Shown here in pieces: positions 33,444 through 44,937 of a stretch of DNA of 64,000 nucleotides. Made by a program: the position numbers and the translations under genes. Each line of letters starts with the position of its first letter. Positions within the stretch are counted from its first letter, which is position 1. A model generated the notes under the pieces. That model was not told the DNA's origin, searched no databases, and was given only the letters and a program-made list of their open reading frames with translations. This DNA comes from Oncomelania hupensis (taxonomy: Eukaryota > Mollusca > Gastropoda > Littorinimorpha > Pomatiopsidae). The DNA is taken from assembly GCA_036898135.1 (NCBI GenBank), contig CM072516.1, forward strand, positions 22,189,948 to 22,253,947. The letters are read 5' to 3'.

Positions 33444-33728
33444 TGAACGGCTGCGTCTTGGCCTGAATGGTGGGTGTCTTCGGTCCTTCGCCTCGGGTGG
33501 ACTTAGCCGACACCTGAATGTGGTAAACGGTGTTCGGGGTCAAATCCTCCAGCCTGTAGTTGTTGACCGGGGGGTGGATGGACACGCGCACGTTCTGGCG
33601 CGTGTGGGAGTCGTTGTAGTACAGCTCGTAGCTGATGATGGTGTCGGCTTCCTGTGGAGCGTCCCATTTCACCAGGATCTCATTAGGCGAGATGGCGTCC
33701 GCGTGCAAGTTCAGTGGCTGATAGGGCA
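33444..33728 (-). CDS. Lar: LAR exon: FN3-3, whole domain
   Basis: 285 nt, acceptor TTGCAG, donor A|GTAAGT, phase 1 to 1. It encodes one full FN3 domain: VPYQPLNLHADAISPNEI at the start, VKWDAPQEADTIISYELYY in the C/C' strands and DLTPNTVYHIQVSAKSTRGE in the E/F strands. It matches LAR FN3-3, which is a single-exon symmetric module. Confidence 0.95.
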
Positions 33729-36125
33729 CTGCAACAACCACCAGGCTGTCTCACACATTCATTCCTTAGAACCAGTCAGCAGTCACTAGCAGTTGAAACC
33801 TACACTACCCCTTACTGCTAACACTTAATTACAAACTTCTAAAACGGCCGTTCCTCACATTTATTCTGACACTATATTCATACAGTTCACTCTAGGGGTG
33901 GAGGAGGGGACAGTCCGAAGAAAACTTATAATCAGCAATGTGGGCGTGTGATGAACCATCTAAAAGTTTATTTTTACAATTATTACATACTGCTTCAATG
34001 TTTTAATGCACAGCATGCTGTGCTGGTCGCCTGAAAGGAACATTGTGAAGGTTAATATGGAACAAGATTTGCGAATGAGAGCTGTAGTGTTAATATTATG
34101 TGTGAGGTTGACAGTGCATGCATGACCAGGGGTGTGGGATTGTGACTGCATCACTTTCAGGTACAGCAGACTGGGCACTATTTAAAGGAAATCCGCAGAT
34201 ATGTTCATACACCTCCCATACGCCATGTGCCAGTGGACTATATTCCCATCCACGTTCATACGATCATTCTAAAATCATACAGAAGAGGCTGTAGCTATTG
34301 GACTAGGGAAGATATGAATATATTAATATACCAGGGCCTACCAACTATAAGTTAAATTAATTTAAATATTTAGGCAGTTGGCGGTAAGGTGGTTCTGGGG
34401 AAGTTTTGTAGATTTTAAGTTTCACGGGGATACTGCAAAAAAGACCGAATCACAAAGTGGTGCTCGAAAAGCTGTTGAAACTTCAAAATCATCCTCGAAG
34501 TGTAGACAAGACCACAAGAAAACCAACCATCTGAAAACAGAAACAACTCCGCAGCCAAAAAAAAAAAAAGGTATGTCCTCAGACCAAAGCACGAACGCAC
34601 AGTTTTTCCTTCGAGACAGAATAATACTCCTGTGTTTATTGTAGGATTCGCAACTTGCCTTTCGACCACGCAGCTCCAGCAGCTGAAGGCTATCGTGGTG
34701 TTTAACTACCGTGAATTAAATGCTGCTTTAGTAAACTTTCAGTAAAGCTTTTGAGATACGACCGCAGCGCGACGCTTTAAGAAACACAGTGCAGCGACTT
34801 TAAACAACATTGAACGCCTAAAGCCGCGCGACAGCTTTTTCTTGTGCTGTTGACAAGTTTGATAGCGACACATTGAGCGATGTTCGCGACAACACGACAC
34901 AACAGCTTTGTGAGCACAACACATTGTGACACTGTCACAGCGAACGAACCACCGGTCTTGACTGAGTGGGCTTTTAAGGGAGAGACTGAATGGTCACAAA
35001 ACACGAAAAAAAAAACAATCACCTCAAATTTTGTCTATTTATTTTAGCTCGAGTGGCGTATCGCTCTTCATACTCTACTACATGGAGCATAGCCTCACTA
35101 AGGAAACAAATTTTGAATTTACTGCAAACTGGGGAAGTGTGATGATACTAATACTAGAAATGTTCAATTTATCTTCGTTTCCCTATTTTAAATGTTCTCT
35201 TTGGAAGTTCTCCAATCAAAATCGTTGCTATTGAAGTTCTGAAAGCATATCGGTTTTATTTAAGAGTTAAGTCCGGATTTTTACAGAGTTAATAATTATC
35301 ACAATCATGATCGCTACACGGGAAACAAATGTATTCACATTCATTAGTTCTGAAACTATTTTTAACCCATTCAAGACCAGTATTTCACAGCAGGGGTTTA
35401 GGCAGGGATTGCTGCAGCGAGGGTGCACACAACTGCGCCAGTATTCATTTTATTGCTTGCCGAGTCGATACTAGCATGGTAACCATAGCAAGCTGCAGCG
35501 CTGCGCAGATATTTGAAAATCTCTGGGACCGGGAGCTTCCAAGCGATAGGCAGTGGGAACTAAAAGGTTAAAAGAGGAAGTTGGCAGGATACAGAGAAGC
35601 GAGGGGGTGTGTATTAAGTGTGCGACTCTACTTGCTATGCTTAAAGAGTGCCATGGAGGGGTTTGTAAGCAAGTATAAGAGCATTAGGCTAGGAATCGTT
35701 ATCTCGTTAAAATTCACTACAGCCAATATGCATACATCACACATATATAGATGTGTATCTAAAGACAAGGCAACATGATCTTAACTTAGCAAATGGAAAA
35801 TAACTAAGTAGCCTCATTGATTGCCATTAAAAAAAAAAAGAACGAATTGCAGAGAAAAATATAATACATACATACAACACTAACAGTAACTGTGTATGTT
35901 TTTGTACAAACTCACAGTGAGACAAGACATACAAATTGTTTCAACAAAAGCGAAACGATTCACAAGTCTTCGCATGAATAAATTGTACAAGGAATCTTTA
36001 AAATAGAATTCAACCTAAGACACGCAAAAAATAAATTAAACTAATGGACTGATAACACAAGGTAAAAAATGTTTGCTTTAAAAGAAAACCACAAACAAAC
36101 AAAACAAAACCCAAAGAAAACAGAA

Positions 36126-36425
36126 AATGAGGTGGCTTGGTCGCTCAGTGGGTAAGGAGCTGGTTTCCTGTGCCGAAGGTCGCAGATTCGAACCCCGCAT
36201 GGGACGAACTTATGTGACTTTAGGTACGAGACATTTCAGGAATCCGAGGGTTTTCTCCGGGTACTCCAGTTTCATACCTCCCCTTCAATAATGGTATTGG
36301 ATGCAGTCAATCTAAAATTTCACAAATAAAATTTGATTTCTCTTCCGACTTTTGTAATAGCGATCTCTTCAGATCACCGAGCTTTGCGATCGATTGAAGA
36401 AAAAGCCCGTGATAGCATTATGTTG
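36126..36425 (+). repeat. SINE-B, full-length tRNA-derived copy
   Basis: tRNA-like head with TGGTCGCTCAGTGGGTAAGG (A box) and CAGATTCGAACCCC (B box), then body blocks GAGGGTTTTCTCCGGGTACT, CTTCAATAATGGTATTGGAT and a 3' end GATCTCTTCAGATCACCG then GATTGAAGAAAAAGC. Other copies at 62625-62850 and, truncated, at 21916-22170. Confidence 0.88.
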
Positions 36426-36426
36426 T

Positions 36427-36476
36427 CTTCTTCTTCTTCTTCTTCTTCTTCTTATTATTATTATTATTATTATTAC
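36427..36476. repeat. (TTC)n(TTA)n microsatellite at SINE-B 3' end
   Basis: About nine TTC then about eight TTA triplets, starting directly after the SINE-B body, so it may have grown from the SINE tail. Confidence 0.9.
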
Positions 36477-37805
36477 AACAAGGAATCTTAAAAGAGTTCG
36501 ACCCAAGACGCGCAAAACAAAAACAACACAAAAAAAGCTAAAACATGCATACAGTTGAGCAAAATGCACAGTACATAATGTTTGTAATTCAAAACTTAAG
36601 ATGAAAAACAGATGTAAGAAAATAAGCACAAGTAATGATACAAAGACCGACCGGGGGGCGGGGGGCAAAAGGGGTGGGAGAGGGGGTGAGGTTGGGGTGA
36701 GGGGTCCTAGAAGTGAAGGAGGCTCACCATATGGTCAGTCCAGGCTTCACAAAACCAAGTCGAAATGTTTGAAAATCACGTACATATGACTGGGTGTAGA
36801 CATTTTAAAAACAATATCTGCCTCAAGTACATCCTTCCATTGATTACAACAATGGTGAAAATGATTGCGAAGTCGCAAGGGGATAGACGTTTATATTATG
36901 ATGCTAAATTCCTCCCCCTGCCTCCCCTCCCCTTTCTCATAATATGTTTAATTCATATTTTAATGTTTAATATTTAATGGCTAATATCATATAGAAATGT
37001 GTGAACAGATAATAAATGAGTATTGGATTTTGTTTTAAAATCGAGATCCAAACGATATAACGGGAAGACCCCCGGATCCCAAAATAACATGTTCTTTAAA
37101 TGCCCCACATGTCAACCAAACAAATTCCTTACAACTATCATAGTTTTTATTTGCGATGGGAAAAGAAAATATAAGATTGACAGGTTGACAAAGTGAGGGA
37201 AAGATTATTTTAACTGCTAAATGAAACAAAATATCATAATTATATTCACTCGACTTAATATTTCCCTTCTGTTCCTCTCCAAAGGGATCTTATTCCAAGA
37301 TTTCACGCCTATTTATGACAAGCTTAGGGAACTTGGTAGCCCCTCCCCCCACCCCCTTCTCCTCCTAAAACGGGAGGAAAAGTAGGAAAGAGAGCTACGA
37401 AAACAGGAGATAGTTTTAAAAAATAAAAAAAAGAAAAAAGAAAAGGTTTAAAGAAGAGTTCGAATCACGCCAAAAAAACAAAATAACGAAAAACAGTCCA
37501 AAATTATGAAAAACCAAACCAAACCAATTTAAAATGTAATAAAACATAGATACACACTTTAAACTCATAAAACAATCAGGGTTCAACATCCCTGAAGTTT
37601 TGACAGAACCAAACAACAATGAAAATCTTTTTCTTTTTTTAAAATAAACTAAACAAAACAAAAAACACATATGACAACTTAAATGAAGATACATTAAAAC
37701 AATTTAAGACAGATGACGCTCAAAAAGACGTAAAATATAGACAGGATAGATAACTCTGCAATGGACAAAAAAAAAATTAATAAAAGTTACTGGGAGTAGC
37801 CTCAC

Positions 37806-37817
37806 CTGCAGCGCCCG
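37806..37817 (-). CDS. Lar: Candidate 12-nt microexon (FN3-2/FN3-3 linker)
   Basis: On the minus strand a long pyrimidine-rich run ends CCATTCACAG, followed by CGGGCGCTGCAG and then donor GTGAGG. The 12-nt insert is GC-rich in an AT-rich intron, keeps phase 1, and would add A-G-A-A. It is in the same intron as the 24-nt candidate, so combinatorial inclusion of 0, 4, 8 or 12 residues at one domain junction is possible. This is inferred from splice sites only. Confidence 0.5.
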
Positions 37818-38889
37818 CTGTGAATGGGTTTTGGAAAAGAGAAAACAGCAAGTGGATTAGTAATTAAGGCAGCACACTACGCGCAAAGCACTGCGCAAAC
37901 CACTACCATAAGACTCAAACTCTGCTGCTGCTAAGTAAATAATGCAAAACATTTACATCTCTTTTCACTGTTGCTGAAACGCTTCTGCCCACAAAACCAT
38001 AGGTCACACTAAGTTACTTTCAAAATGGCCAACAAATAAAGAGCCAAAATATTATCGGGAAAAAAAATGCAGACGCAGGTCTGTGATCTAGCAAATAAAA
38101 CTATCGTTGCACAGAAGAGGAGATTCATTTTATTAAAAAAAAAAAAAAAAAAAAAAAGGTCCATTATTGTATAAACAGAAAGTGCATAATAATAACCATG
38201 CAATCAAGTTAATCAACATGCATTGATGTTCAAAATCTGAAAGAAGATTAATTCCTTTTGGGACTTTCTTCATTCTTAAAACTTCTCTGATTCACTGTTA
38301 TTTTACAAATTTTCGTGCTTAAGTCAGAACAGGCTGAAACGCAACAAAGTACTTTGGAAAACAATGCGAACAAAACTTGTAATGCCTAGCCTGCACTTTC
38401 TCAAATTAGCAGCAACTTTAAAGTAATCTATACAGATCGTAATAGAAGGAATTAAAAAGAAAATGCAAAAATCCAGCAAAGGAACAGCAAGAAGTGATCA
38501 GTGACAGAGTTAACACAGGGAAGTAACTAACAGGAGCTCTACAACACGATCAGTTGTGTGACACCAGCTTTTAACTTAGTTCCAACAGTGCAAAACGTAT
38601 ACATGTTGGACCACAGCTTTATAAAACAACATCAACATGTAGCTGACCTATTACGTTCAAGTGCAACGTACAATTGAGACATCATTGTATAAATATGATG
38701 AGAAAATGTTACATCACATGGACACACAACAACAATACGAAAAGAGTCTTTAGAGTCTCATGGGTTGCCAAATGGATAACGGGTTTGTTTAAACAAAAAT
38801 AATGCAGACATAATTATGCGTCCCATCTCTATGGAGTTAAAAACAAATACACGCGCACACTAACACATGGGTGGAGATGCACAATCTGG

Positions 38890-39000
38890 AGAGAGGGAGA
38901 GAGACAGAGGAAGAGAGAGAGAGAGACAGAGGAAGAGAGAGAGAGAGACAGAGAGAGAGAGAGAGACAGAGAGGGAGGGAGGGAGGGAGGGAGAGAGAGA
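38890..39000. repeat. GA-rich tract with (GGGA)n
   Basis: GAGAGACAGAGGAAGA repeats followed by GGGA repeats over about 110 bases. Confidence 0.9.
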
Positions 39001-39415
39001 TTTTTTAAAGTATACTAGATGCCTGCTGCGAAAGGCTTAGACAATTGTTCCGTTTTTCATTCGGCAACCGCTGATGTCACGAGAAAGACAGAAAGAATGT
39101 AAAGACAGGCGGTAATTAGAGAGCCACAGCAGAATAAAATGCCCATGAACATGTGTTCATCTACTTTGTTTTCAAAGCTAAGTAGTGTCGCATATCATCG
39201 CAAGCAAAAGATCTATAGTCATTCCAAAAGACATACACACACCAACAATCTACAGAAAAGTACAGCATTCACAAAGACAGGCGCGAGAGCAGAGAACAGC
39301 GATATTCACGTGGAAATAAAATCAATGGCGCAAGTGCTTAAAGAGTATTGTAAAAGAACACAACAGAACAAGTACAGGTGGTATATTTCCTTTTTGCACG
39401 TCTACCCTGCAAAAT

Positions 39416-39417
<2 letters not shown>

Positions 39418-39450
<33 letters not shown>
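39418..39450. repeat. (CA)n microsatellite
   Basis: About 16 CA units. Confidence 0.95.
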
Positions 39451-39454
<4 letters not shown>

Positions 39455-40071
39455 TCAGTCCACAATATCCACGTGATTGCCTGACTATGGTACGTGGAGC
39501 ACGCAGCATACGAGGCGCTAAAACGATTGCACACTAGGAAGTCACTGGACCTCCCGGTACTGGTCAAAGGCGTGAAAGACATAGACACATCACAACAAAT
39601 AATGTTTGCATGCCAGCATAGCGCAATAACATATAGCTTGCATCGCACAAATCACTCTAGTGATAGCAGCATACGCCTTGCATTTTTGTCTCGTTCTAAA
39701 GCAGTAAAAGTACGTTGCCAGAAGTTAAAGTCACTGCATGGACAAAACAACACAATCTACTATGTTTTGGTGTGGGGTTTCTCTCTCACTGCGAGCGCAG
39801 TGAAAATGCTGGTACACTGTACAATGAAAGTAATGAAGAAAAAAACAAAAAGTTGTAAAAAACATGAGCATGCAGCGCCATTGATATGAATGTTGGAAAA
39901 TAAATACACACCGAAAATGCCAAAGAAAAACCAAAACGCAAAAAAGTGACGTGACTGTCGCAGAGCAAGCGCACGAGTTTTTTTAAATAAGAAAACTCGG
40001 AGGCTCTGGGAAAACCAACGATGATGAAGTTTTGGAGGTCTTTAAGGTCAAGGTCAGGACGCCTGACTTAC

Positions 40072-40095
40072 CATCATAGACTGGGTGCTGTGGAG
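40072..40095 (-). CDS. Lar: Candidate 24-nt microexon (FN3-2/FN3-3 linker)
   Basis: On the minus strand the sequence shows a pyrimidine-rich acceptor ending TGCTGTTCCAG, 24 nt, then a consensus donor GTAAGTC. At phase 1 the insert would add A-P-Q-H-P-V-Y-D between FN3-2 and FN3-3 without changing frame. LAR-family genes are known to use alternatively spliced mini-exons, so an optional linker peptide is plausible. No transcript evidence is available. The support is splice-site quality, length divisible by three, and position inside the correct intron. A chance match is possible. Confidence 0.55.
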
Positions 40096-42560
40096 CTGGA
40101 ACAGCAAAGTCGTCATGGATAACACCACCTGAAGGTCGCACCCCACCAACATAGGGACCTACCTACCTTAATAAGCACCCCTCACAACCACAAGGAGCCA
40201 ACGCCACACACAGAGAGGACTTAAAAGTTATTTTTTTAGTACATAATTAGATGTCGGGAGACACACAGAGGGAAAAAGAAAGGGGGCAAGGTTTGGTGGT
40301 AGTGGGGGAGGGGGGGGGGGTAGCAAACCAATACCCAGGCATCCAAATCTTGGAACAAGGAGACACGACCATAGAAAACAAACCGCTTGCGAGGAGTAAG
40401 GATGAAGAGGATAAGAAAAATAAGGACGGCATGTCTCGGGAAGAAATTGAAAAAAAATTGAAAAAAAAAAAAAAAGGAGGGAGAGTAAGAAGAATAAAAA
40501 GGGCGAGCGCAAAAAACGGGGGGTGCGAGCGCATGGTCTGGTCTTGACTGAACTCAGACGCAATCTCTAGGACGTACACAAACAACACACAAGACAATGA
40601 CAAACGGACCTTGCATAACAGGCAATGTAGGAAGCTCATGCTCGGCTGGCAGCTGCCTCGGTATTCATCGTTGAGTTTCAAGCTGTACATCAACGCCTTC
40701 CACAACGAACAAAGGAAGTGAGATAGGATGGAAGGGCATTGTGTTTTTTTTTGTTTGTTTTTTTTTTTGCAATAAAAAAAAACAAAAACAAGAATTAACT
40801 TGGACTGAGAGCAATTCATTCGAGTCCATACCAACACTAGGCTCATTCCAATTGAAAGTGAAAAACAGAAACCAAGGTGTATGGGGATACCATTCATCTT
40901 CATCCCCAAAGAAACACACACAGGAGGGACGGAGGGTGGGGGTCGGGTGGTTAAAAATAATAGAACCACAACTAAGGGGTAGAACAAACAAACACATTTG
41001 GTATGAAAATGGTAAGTAACAAAAAGTAGGCAGTGTAGTTCGTAGCTGTTTGCTCAACAGGAGCAGCATACCATAATCTTATCCAAACTGATTGGGGGAG
41101 AATCTACCAAAATAATATCAAGTCCAGGAAACAAAACGGGATTGGGACGAAAAAAAATCTAGCACCAAACGCAATCGGGCGAAAAAAAATATTTATGGGA
41201 AAAAAATCTAAACATCAATCCTCTTCTACGACAAACTGCTCTTAGGAACAGAGGTTTATGCATGATGCAACAGAAACCTGGAAGGTATATAGTATGTATT
41301 GGTGAATACTTTCATGACTGGACAGGTTACCTTAATCATGCTCTTATGAATCAAAATGCAAAAGTCTAAATCGACTTTTCAAATCATGCATGAACAGATG
41401 ACATGACAAAATACGACCAAAAGGACCCACCGCAAGACATGAGCGGGTTCATAACATAACATGACACAGACACAAACAAAACATGCGTCCAAATGACATA
41501 ACACAGGTGACTTGAAGGAAACAGTCTCTGGTAAGATTAATATCACCATGCAGCCAACCAATTAACAAGTCAAATCTTAAGGTGAGGTTAGCAATGCTAA
41601 GAATTTTCAATGTGAAATACATTCATAAACATGTGACAAACAAGATTTGAAATAAGACCAAATACCGCCCATCCTAGTATAATAATAACTTCAACATGAT
41701 ACATACGTAATACATTTAAATAATTGTTAAGTGACTTCATTAATTAAAAACACGCGTTAGAAAACATTAGTAGATCTGACTAATAAATAAGAACCAGTAC
41801 CATTAAGTTGCTGTAGTGTTAACAGTAACTCACGGTTAAAAAAACAAGTATTTCATGCCATGCCCACTCCCTTCAGCTTAGTTCAAGCAAATGTTACCTT
41901 AAATTTGTTAATGGAAACCAAACCAGAGCAGGCAGATTACAAACAGTAATACCACTGTTATGATTACTGTTAGCACGAGTACAGGATTCCAGCATGCAAC
42001 CACCGTTTACATGTGAGTGTGGGTGAGACCGCGGGAAGTGGGTGGAAATGGAAGGTCATGGCCGCATGCGGTGGGATTGGGGTGGGGAAGGGGTCTTTGG
42101 GCATGGGACTGTCCTGGGAGTCTTTAAGTGTACAAATGCAAACAAAAGCTCTCTGTGATTCGCATTCCAAAGTTTGACTGAACTCTTTTCCATGCCGTGT
42201 AACCAAGAAACTGTTACTGAAACAGGTTTGGTGTATAGTCCTGAGGAAGCGGAGGTTAGGGCGTGAGACATACAGGGGGTTACGAGGAACATTTCGTCAC
42301 AGCGGCTATAATGTTTTTGTGCATGGAAAAGGTTGTAAGGAACGTTTAATAAAAATAAACAAACCTGCCCTGTTTCTTTCTTTAACCATTTTGACTTCAG
42401 TACAATTGCAACAGCTGTTGAATGCGATTGGTATTAGTTCAGAAAGCCTAGAGTTTGTATCTGTACCCGATTTAAAAGCGTCGTTTCCCCTCAGGACAGC
42501 TAGTTAGTTTGGCCATGAGAAAGGTAACAAAACGCGACGCGAGTAACAGAAGATACTTAC
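40096..42560 (-). other. LAR intron, 2.5 kb
   Basis: Between FN3-2 and the 24-nt candidate microexon. Poly-A and poly-G runs at 40300-40475 and 40740-40790; otherwise nothing recognised. Confidence 0.65.
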
Positions 42561-42759
42561 CCCCCGGGGAAGTCAGGACCTGGATCGGGTGGCTCATGGG
42601 TCCTTCCCCAATGGTGGAAAAGGCGGTGATGGTGATGGTGTAGGTCTTGTTGGGGTCGAGGTTAGAGATGGTGGTCAGGCGGTTGTCGTTCTTCACCTCT
42701 TGCTTCTCCCAGATAAACACGGGTTGCTCGGGACTCAGCGTGTAGAACACCCTGTAGCC
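42561..42759 (-). CDS. Lar: LAR exon: FN3-2, C-terminal half
   Basis: 199 nt, acceptor GAAACAG, donor G|GTAAGT, phase 0 to 1. It begins GYRVFYTLSPEQPV and carries the FN3 E/F-strand signature NLDPNKTYTITITAFSTIGE, as in LAR FN3-2 where the matching motif is L-P-x-x-T-Y. It continues the domain begun at 43942. Two candidate microexons lie between this exon and the next standard exon at 33728. Confidence 0.93.
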
Positions 42760-43841
42760 CTGTTTCATGGGCAGAAATAGGAACAGTTTTAGAAACCCCC
42801 AAAGCCAGAAAAGGCTTCAAGACTCAAAATATGCTTCATACAATATATTAGGGGATTTCCAAGGATTACCAGTTTTCAAGACTTCCACGATTTATGCACA
42901 AAAGAAGAAGGGGGAGAGAAAGACAAAATTCAAGGAGTCAACTTTTTTTTCCAGTTCTAGAATACCTTGATCTATATACACTGCCATAACCTCTCATCCA
43001 ACTTAACAGTATAAATGATCAAACGAGGATGGTTAGTTGGTTAGTCATTGTTTATCGGGTCCAGCGGACTGCAAAAAGCAGAGTCAGGACCATAACGTGG
43101 TTAAAAGAGGGCTCACCTCTGATCCGTATAAAAAAATCTGCTGAAACAAGCTTAATAGTAACACTGAAAGCACTCCGCCGGTCACTTTGCAATAAAGGCA
43201 TCCCATGCAGGGAACGCTGAGGCTGTACTCTAATTTATCGAACCCCCATTTACAAAAACAAAATATAAAACATTATAAAATATTAACAAAACACATATGT
43301 ATAAAATGCCAACATTGTTCAAAATTAATTTATAATACCATAGAAAGCCCTAGTAATCATTTGGCAGAAAGCGTCCAATTTCTCCAGGCTGACCGAACAG
43401 ACTCCAAACACAAATAAGGAGATTTGGTAGAGTTTGGGAAAGAAAAAAAGGTAGGTGACTGGTCTAGCGAAGAAGATAGTAGATTGATAGAACAGAAAGG
43501 AACGAGAAAGAACAAATGAGAATGACAGAAACAGTGGTAATTTAAATCACTAAATTTACTCAAAGTATGTCTGTGTGTGTGGGAGGGAAGAGCGGGGAAG
43601 GGGTAGGGTGGGGGAGGGGGGCCGAGATACTATTTATATAGTAAAAACCCGGCACCCCAAAGGGGGGTGAACGAGGGTGGCAAAAGATGGGGAGAGTTCG
43701 AAAAAATATATATAATGTAACCACTGCATTGACTTTAAAACAAAGATTCAAAAATAAAAGCGAACACACAAGCTGACTTCACGATCACCACCATCACCCA
43801 TTAACATCATTATCATTGGAGCCGGCTGCGTTTTTACTGAC
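42760..43841 (-). other. LAR intron, 1.1 kb, mostly repeat C
   Basis: Splits FN3-2. 43036-43665 is repeat C; the remainder is AT-rich with a G-rich patch at about 43580-43625. Confidence 0.8.
43036..43665. repeat. Interspersed repeat C, copy 4 (full length)
   Basis: Begins GTTAGTCATTGTTTATCGGG then GTCCAGCGGACTGC, contains all blocks of the family including TTGGCAGAAAGCGTCCAAT and TAGGTGACTGGTCTAGCGA, and ends at CCGGCACCCC. A (GT)n/G-rich insertion lies before the end. Confidence 0.85.
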
Positions 43842-43942
43842 CTGGATAATGCCGTTGGGGATCTCTGGTTCTTCCCATGACACGACGATGGTGGAGGGGC
43901 TTGCAGCCTTTGCACGGGGGTTGCGGGGCGGTGTTCCTGGAG
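43842..43942 (-). CDS. Lar: LAR exon: FN3-2, N-terminal half
   Basis: 101 nt, acceptor TGTGCAG, donor CAG|GTCAGT, enters in phase 1 and leaves in phase 0. It reads APGTPPRNPRAKAASPSTIV and continues with the FN3 B/C-strand motif VSWEEPEIPNG, which is typical of LAR FN3-2. This is the most upstream exon in the window. It joins in frame to the exon ending at 42759. Confidence 0.9.
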
Positions 43943-44467
43943 CTGCACACAAAGCAACAGGACCACAACATCAGTCACAGTGTAGCTACCTTAAATGGGT
44001 ATTAATTCCAATCTTAACATCCCTAGCCCTGGCAATATGAAATCCCAATCTTAACATTACTGACCATAAAATGAACGCGGATACCCCCTCGTAGGTTCCA
44101 AATAATCAAGTTATAACAATATCATAATATCAATATGATTGGGGGTTGATAGTTAACATGACAGACTAACAAACTATTGTATAAAAATAAAAATAAATTT
44201 TAAAAAAGCAAAGAGGTCTAAACTTATGATTTTGGGGGTGGGGAGTGGGAGTGGAGGTAACAACCTGACTGTTTTAACTATTATTATATAGTCTGCTTGC
44301 CTAAACTCACACTGAAGTGAACAGACGTTAAATATATATTAATTTAACCCATTTGTAATACAAATTACCGTATAGTCAATTAGCTGAATTGTACTTTATA
44401 ACCCAACCCAAAGACTCCAAAACATAGCAGCCAAGACACAGTGGTCAAATTTATGGAAAATCGTAGT

Positions 44468-44874
44468 GAGGCACGGTGGCCTAATGGTTCTGAAGGTCCC
44501 GGGTTCGAACCCAGGCCGGGGCATTGTGTTGTGTCCTTGGGAAAGACACTTTACTCCCATTTCCTACTCCTTCGGATGAGAGTATAAACCGAGGTCTAGT
44601 CTGTGTCGCATACATTCCATCATAACGGACTTTAAAGATCCTGACGCTCATGTCCCAGACGGGTGAGTGCCGGTAACAAGAACACGCCCAGCATGCACTA
44701 GGTCCTTCTCCCCCATCCCTGGCAGCCCAGGATTGTGCTCAGTTGTCTGGAGCGTTATTACGATGCGCCCAAAGGCTGCAAGTTGGCGCCTCGGGCGGCT
44801 TGAGTTAGATCCTGTATCGACCAGCGCCTTGAGTGGCCAAGTACGGTGAGATATGTGCGCTATAAAAATCATCG

Positions 44875-44880
<6 letters not shown>
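44468..44880 (+). repeat. SINE-A copy with deletion between A and B boxes
   Basis: Starts GAGGCACGGTGGCCTAATGG and runs directly into TTCTGAAGGTCCCGGGTTCG, so about 20 bases between the A and B boxes seen in the other copies are missing. Body and 3' end are complete (CCAGCGCCTTGAGTGGCCAA, TATAGCGC reversed form ATATGTGCGCTATAAAAATC), followed by a long AAT tail. Confidence 0.88.

Positions 44881-44937
<57 letters not shown>
44876..44937. repeat. (AAT)n SINE tail
   Basis: About 20 perfect AAT triplets directly after SINE-A. AAT tails also follow the copies at 1207 and near 12741. Confidence 0.95.

Larger units (their letters stand above)
33729..37805 (-). other. LAR intron, 4.1 kb
   Basis: Between the 12-nt candidate microexon and FN3-3. 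Contains SINE-B (36126-36425) with a TTC/TTA microsatellite tail and a G-rich stretch (36651-36710). A TTAA-flanked segment at 35366-35567 may be a small DNA element. The remainder is AT-rich with nothing recognised. Confidence 0.7.
37818..40071 (-). other. LAR intron, 2.25 kb
   Basis: Between the two candidate microexons. Has a poly-A run (about 38131-38158), a GA/GGGA tract (38890-39000) and a CA repeat (39418-39450). Nothing else recognised. Confidence 0.65.
288..43942 (-). other. Lar: LAR-type receptor protein tyrosine phosphatase gene, partial (FN3-2 to mid D1)
   Basis: This is the only host gene I can support. LAR-family RPTPs (Drosophila Lar; vertebrate PTPRF, PTPRD, PTPRS) are cell-surface phosphatases with Ig and FN3 repeats, one membrane span and two cytoplasmic phosphatase domains. 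They act in axon guidance and synapse formation. Eighteen minus-strand exons totalling 3155 nt follow the family's domain order, and an FN3 domain between FN3-7 and the QNFRV-containing last repeat gives nine FN3s, as in fly Lar. The sixteen ectodomain exons join in one frame. FN3 boundaries are mostly phase 1. Missing from the window: Ig domains and FN3-1 (beyond the right edge), the D1 catalytic cysteine loop and D2 (beyond the left edge). The transmembrane exon and D1 N-terminal exon were expected between 4392 and 992 but only a decayed copy was found. Family assignment is firm; whether this copy is functional is open. Confidence 0.93.

Noticed and set aside
34003..34034. Another possible microexon after TTCCTTTCAG
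   Set aside because: The acceptor looks fair but there is no good donor at a phase-preserving distance.
36130..36200. tRNA gene
   Set aside because: Head of SINE-B; the same head-body arrangement recurs at 62625-62850.
40228..40987. 246-codon minus-strand open frame
   Set aside because: Hydrophobic, low-complexity translation over poly-A and poly-G runs, with no motif, conservation or splice logic; sits inside a LAR intron.
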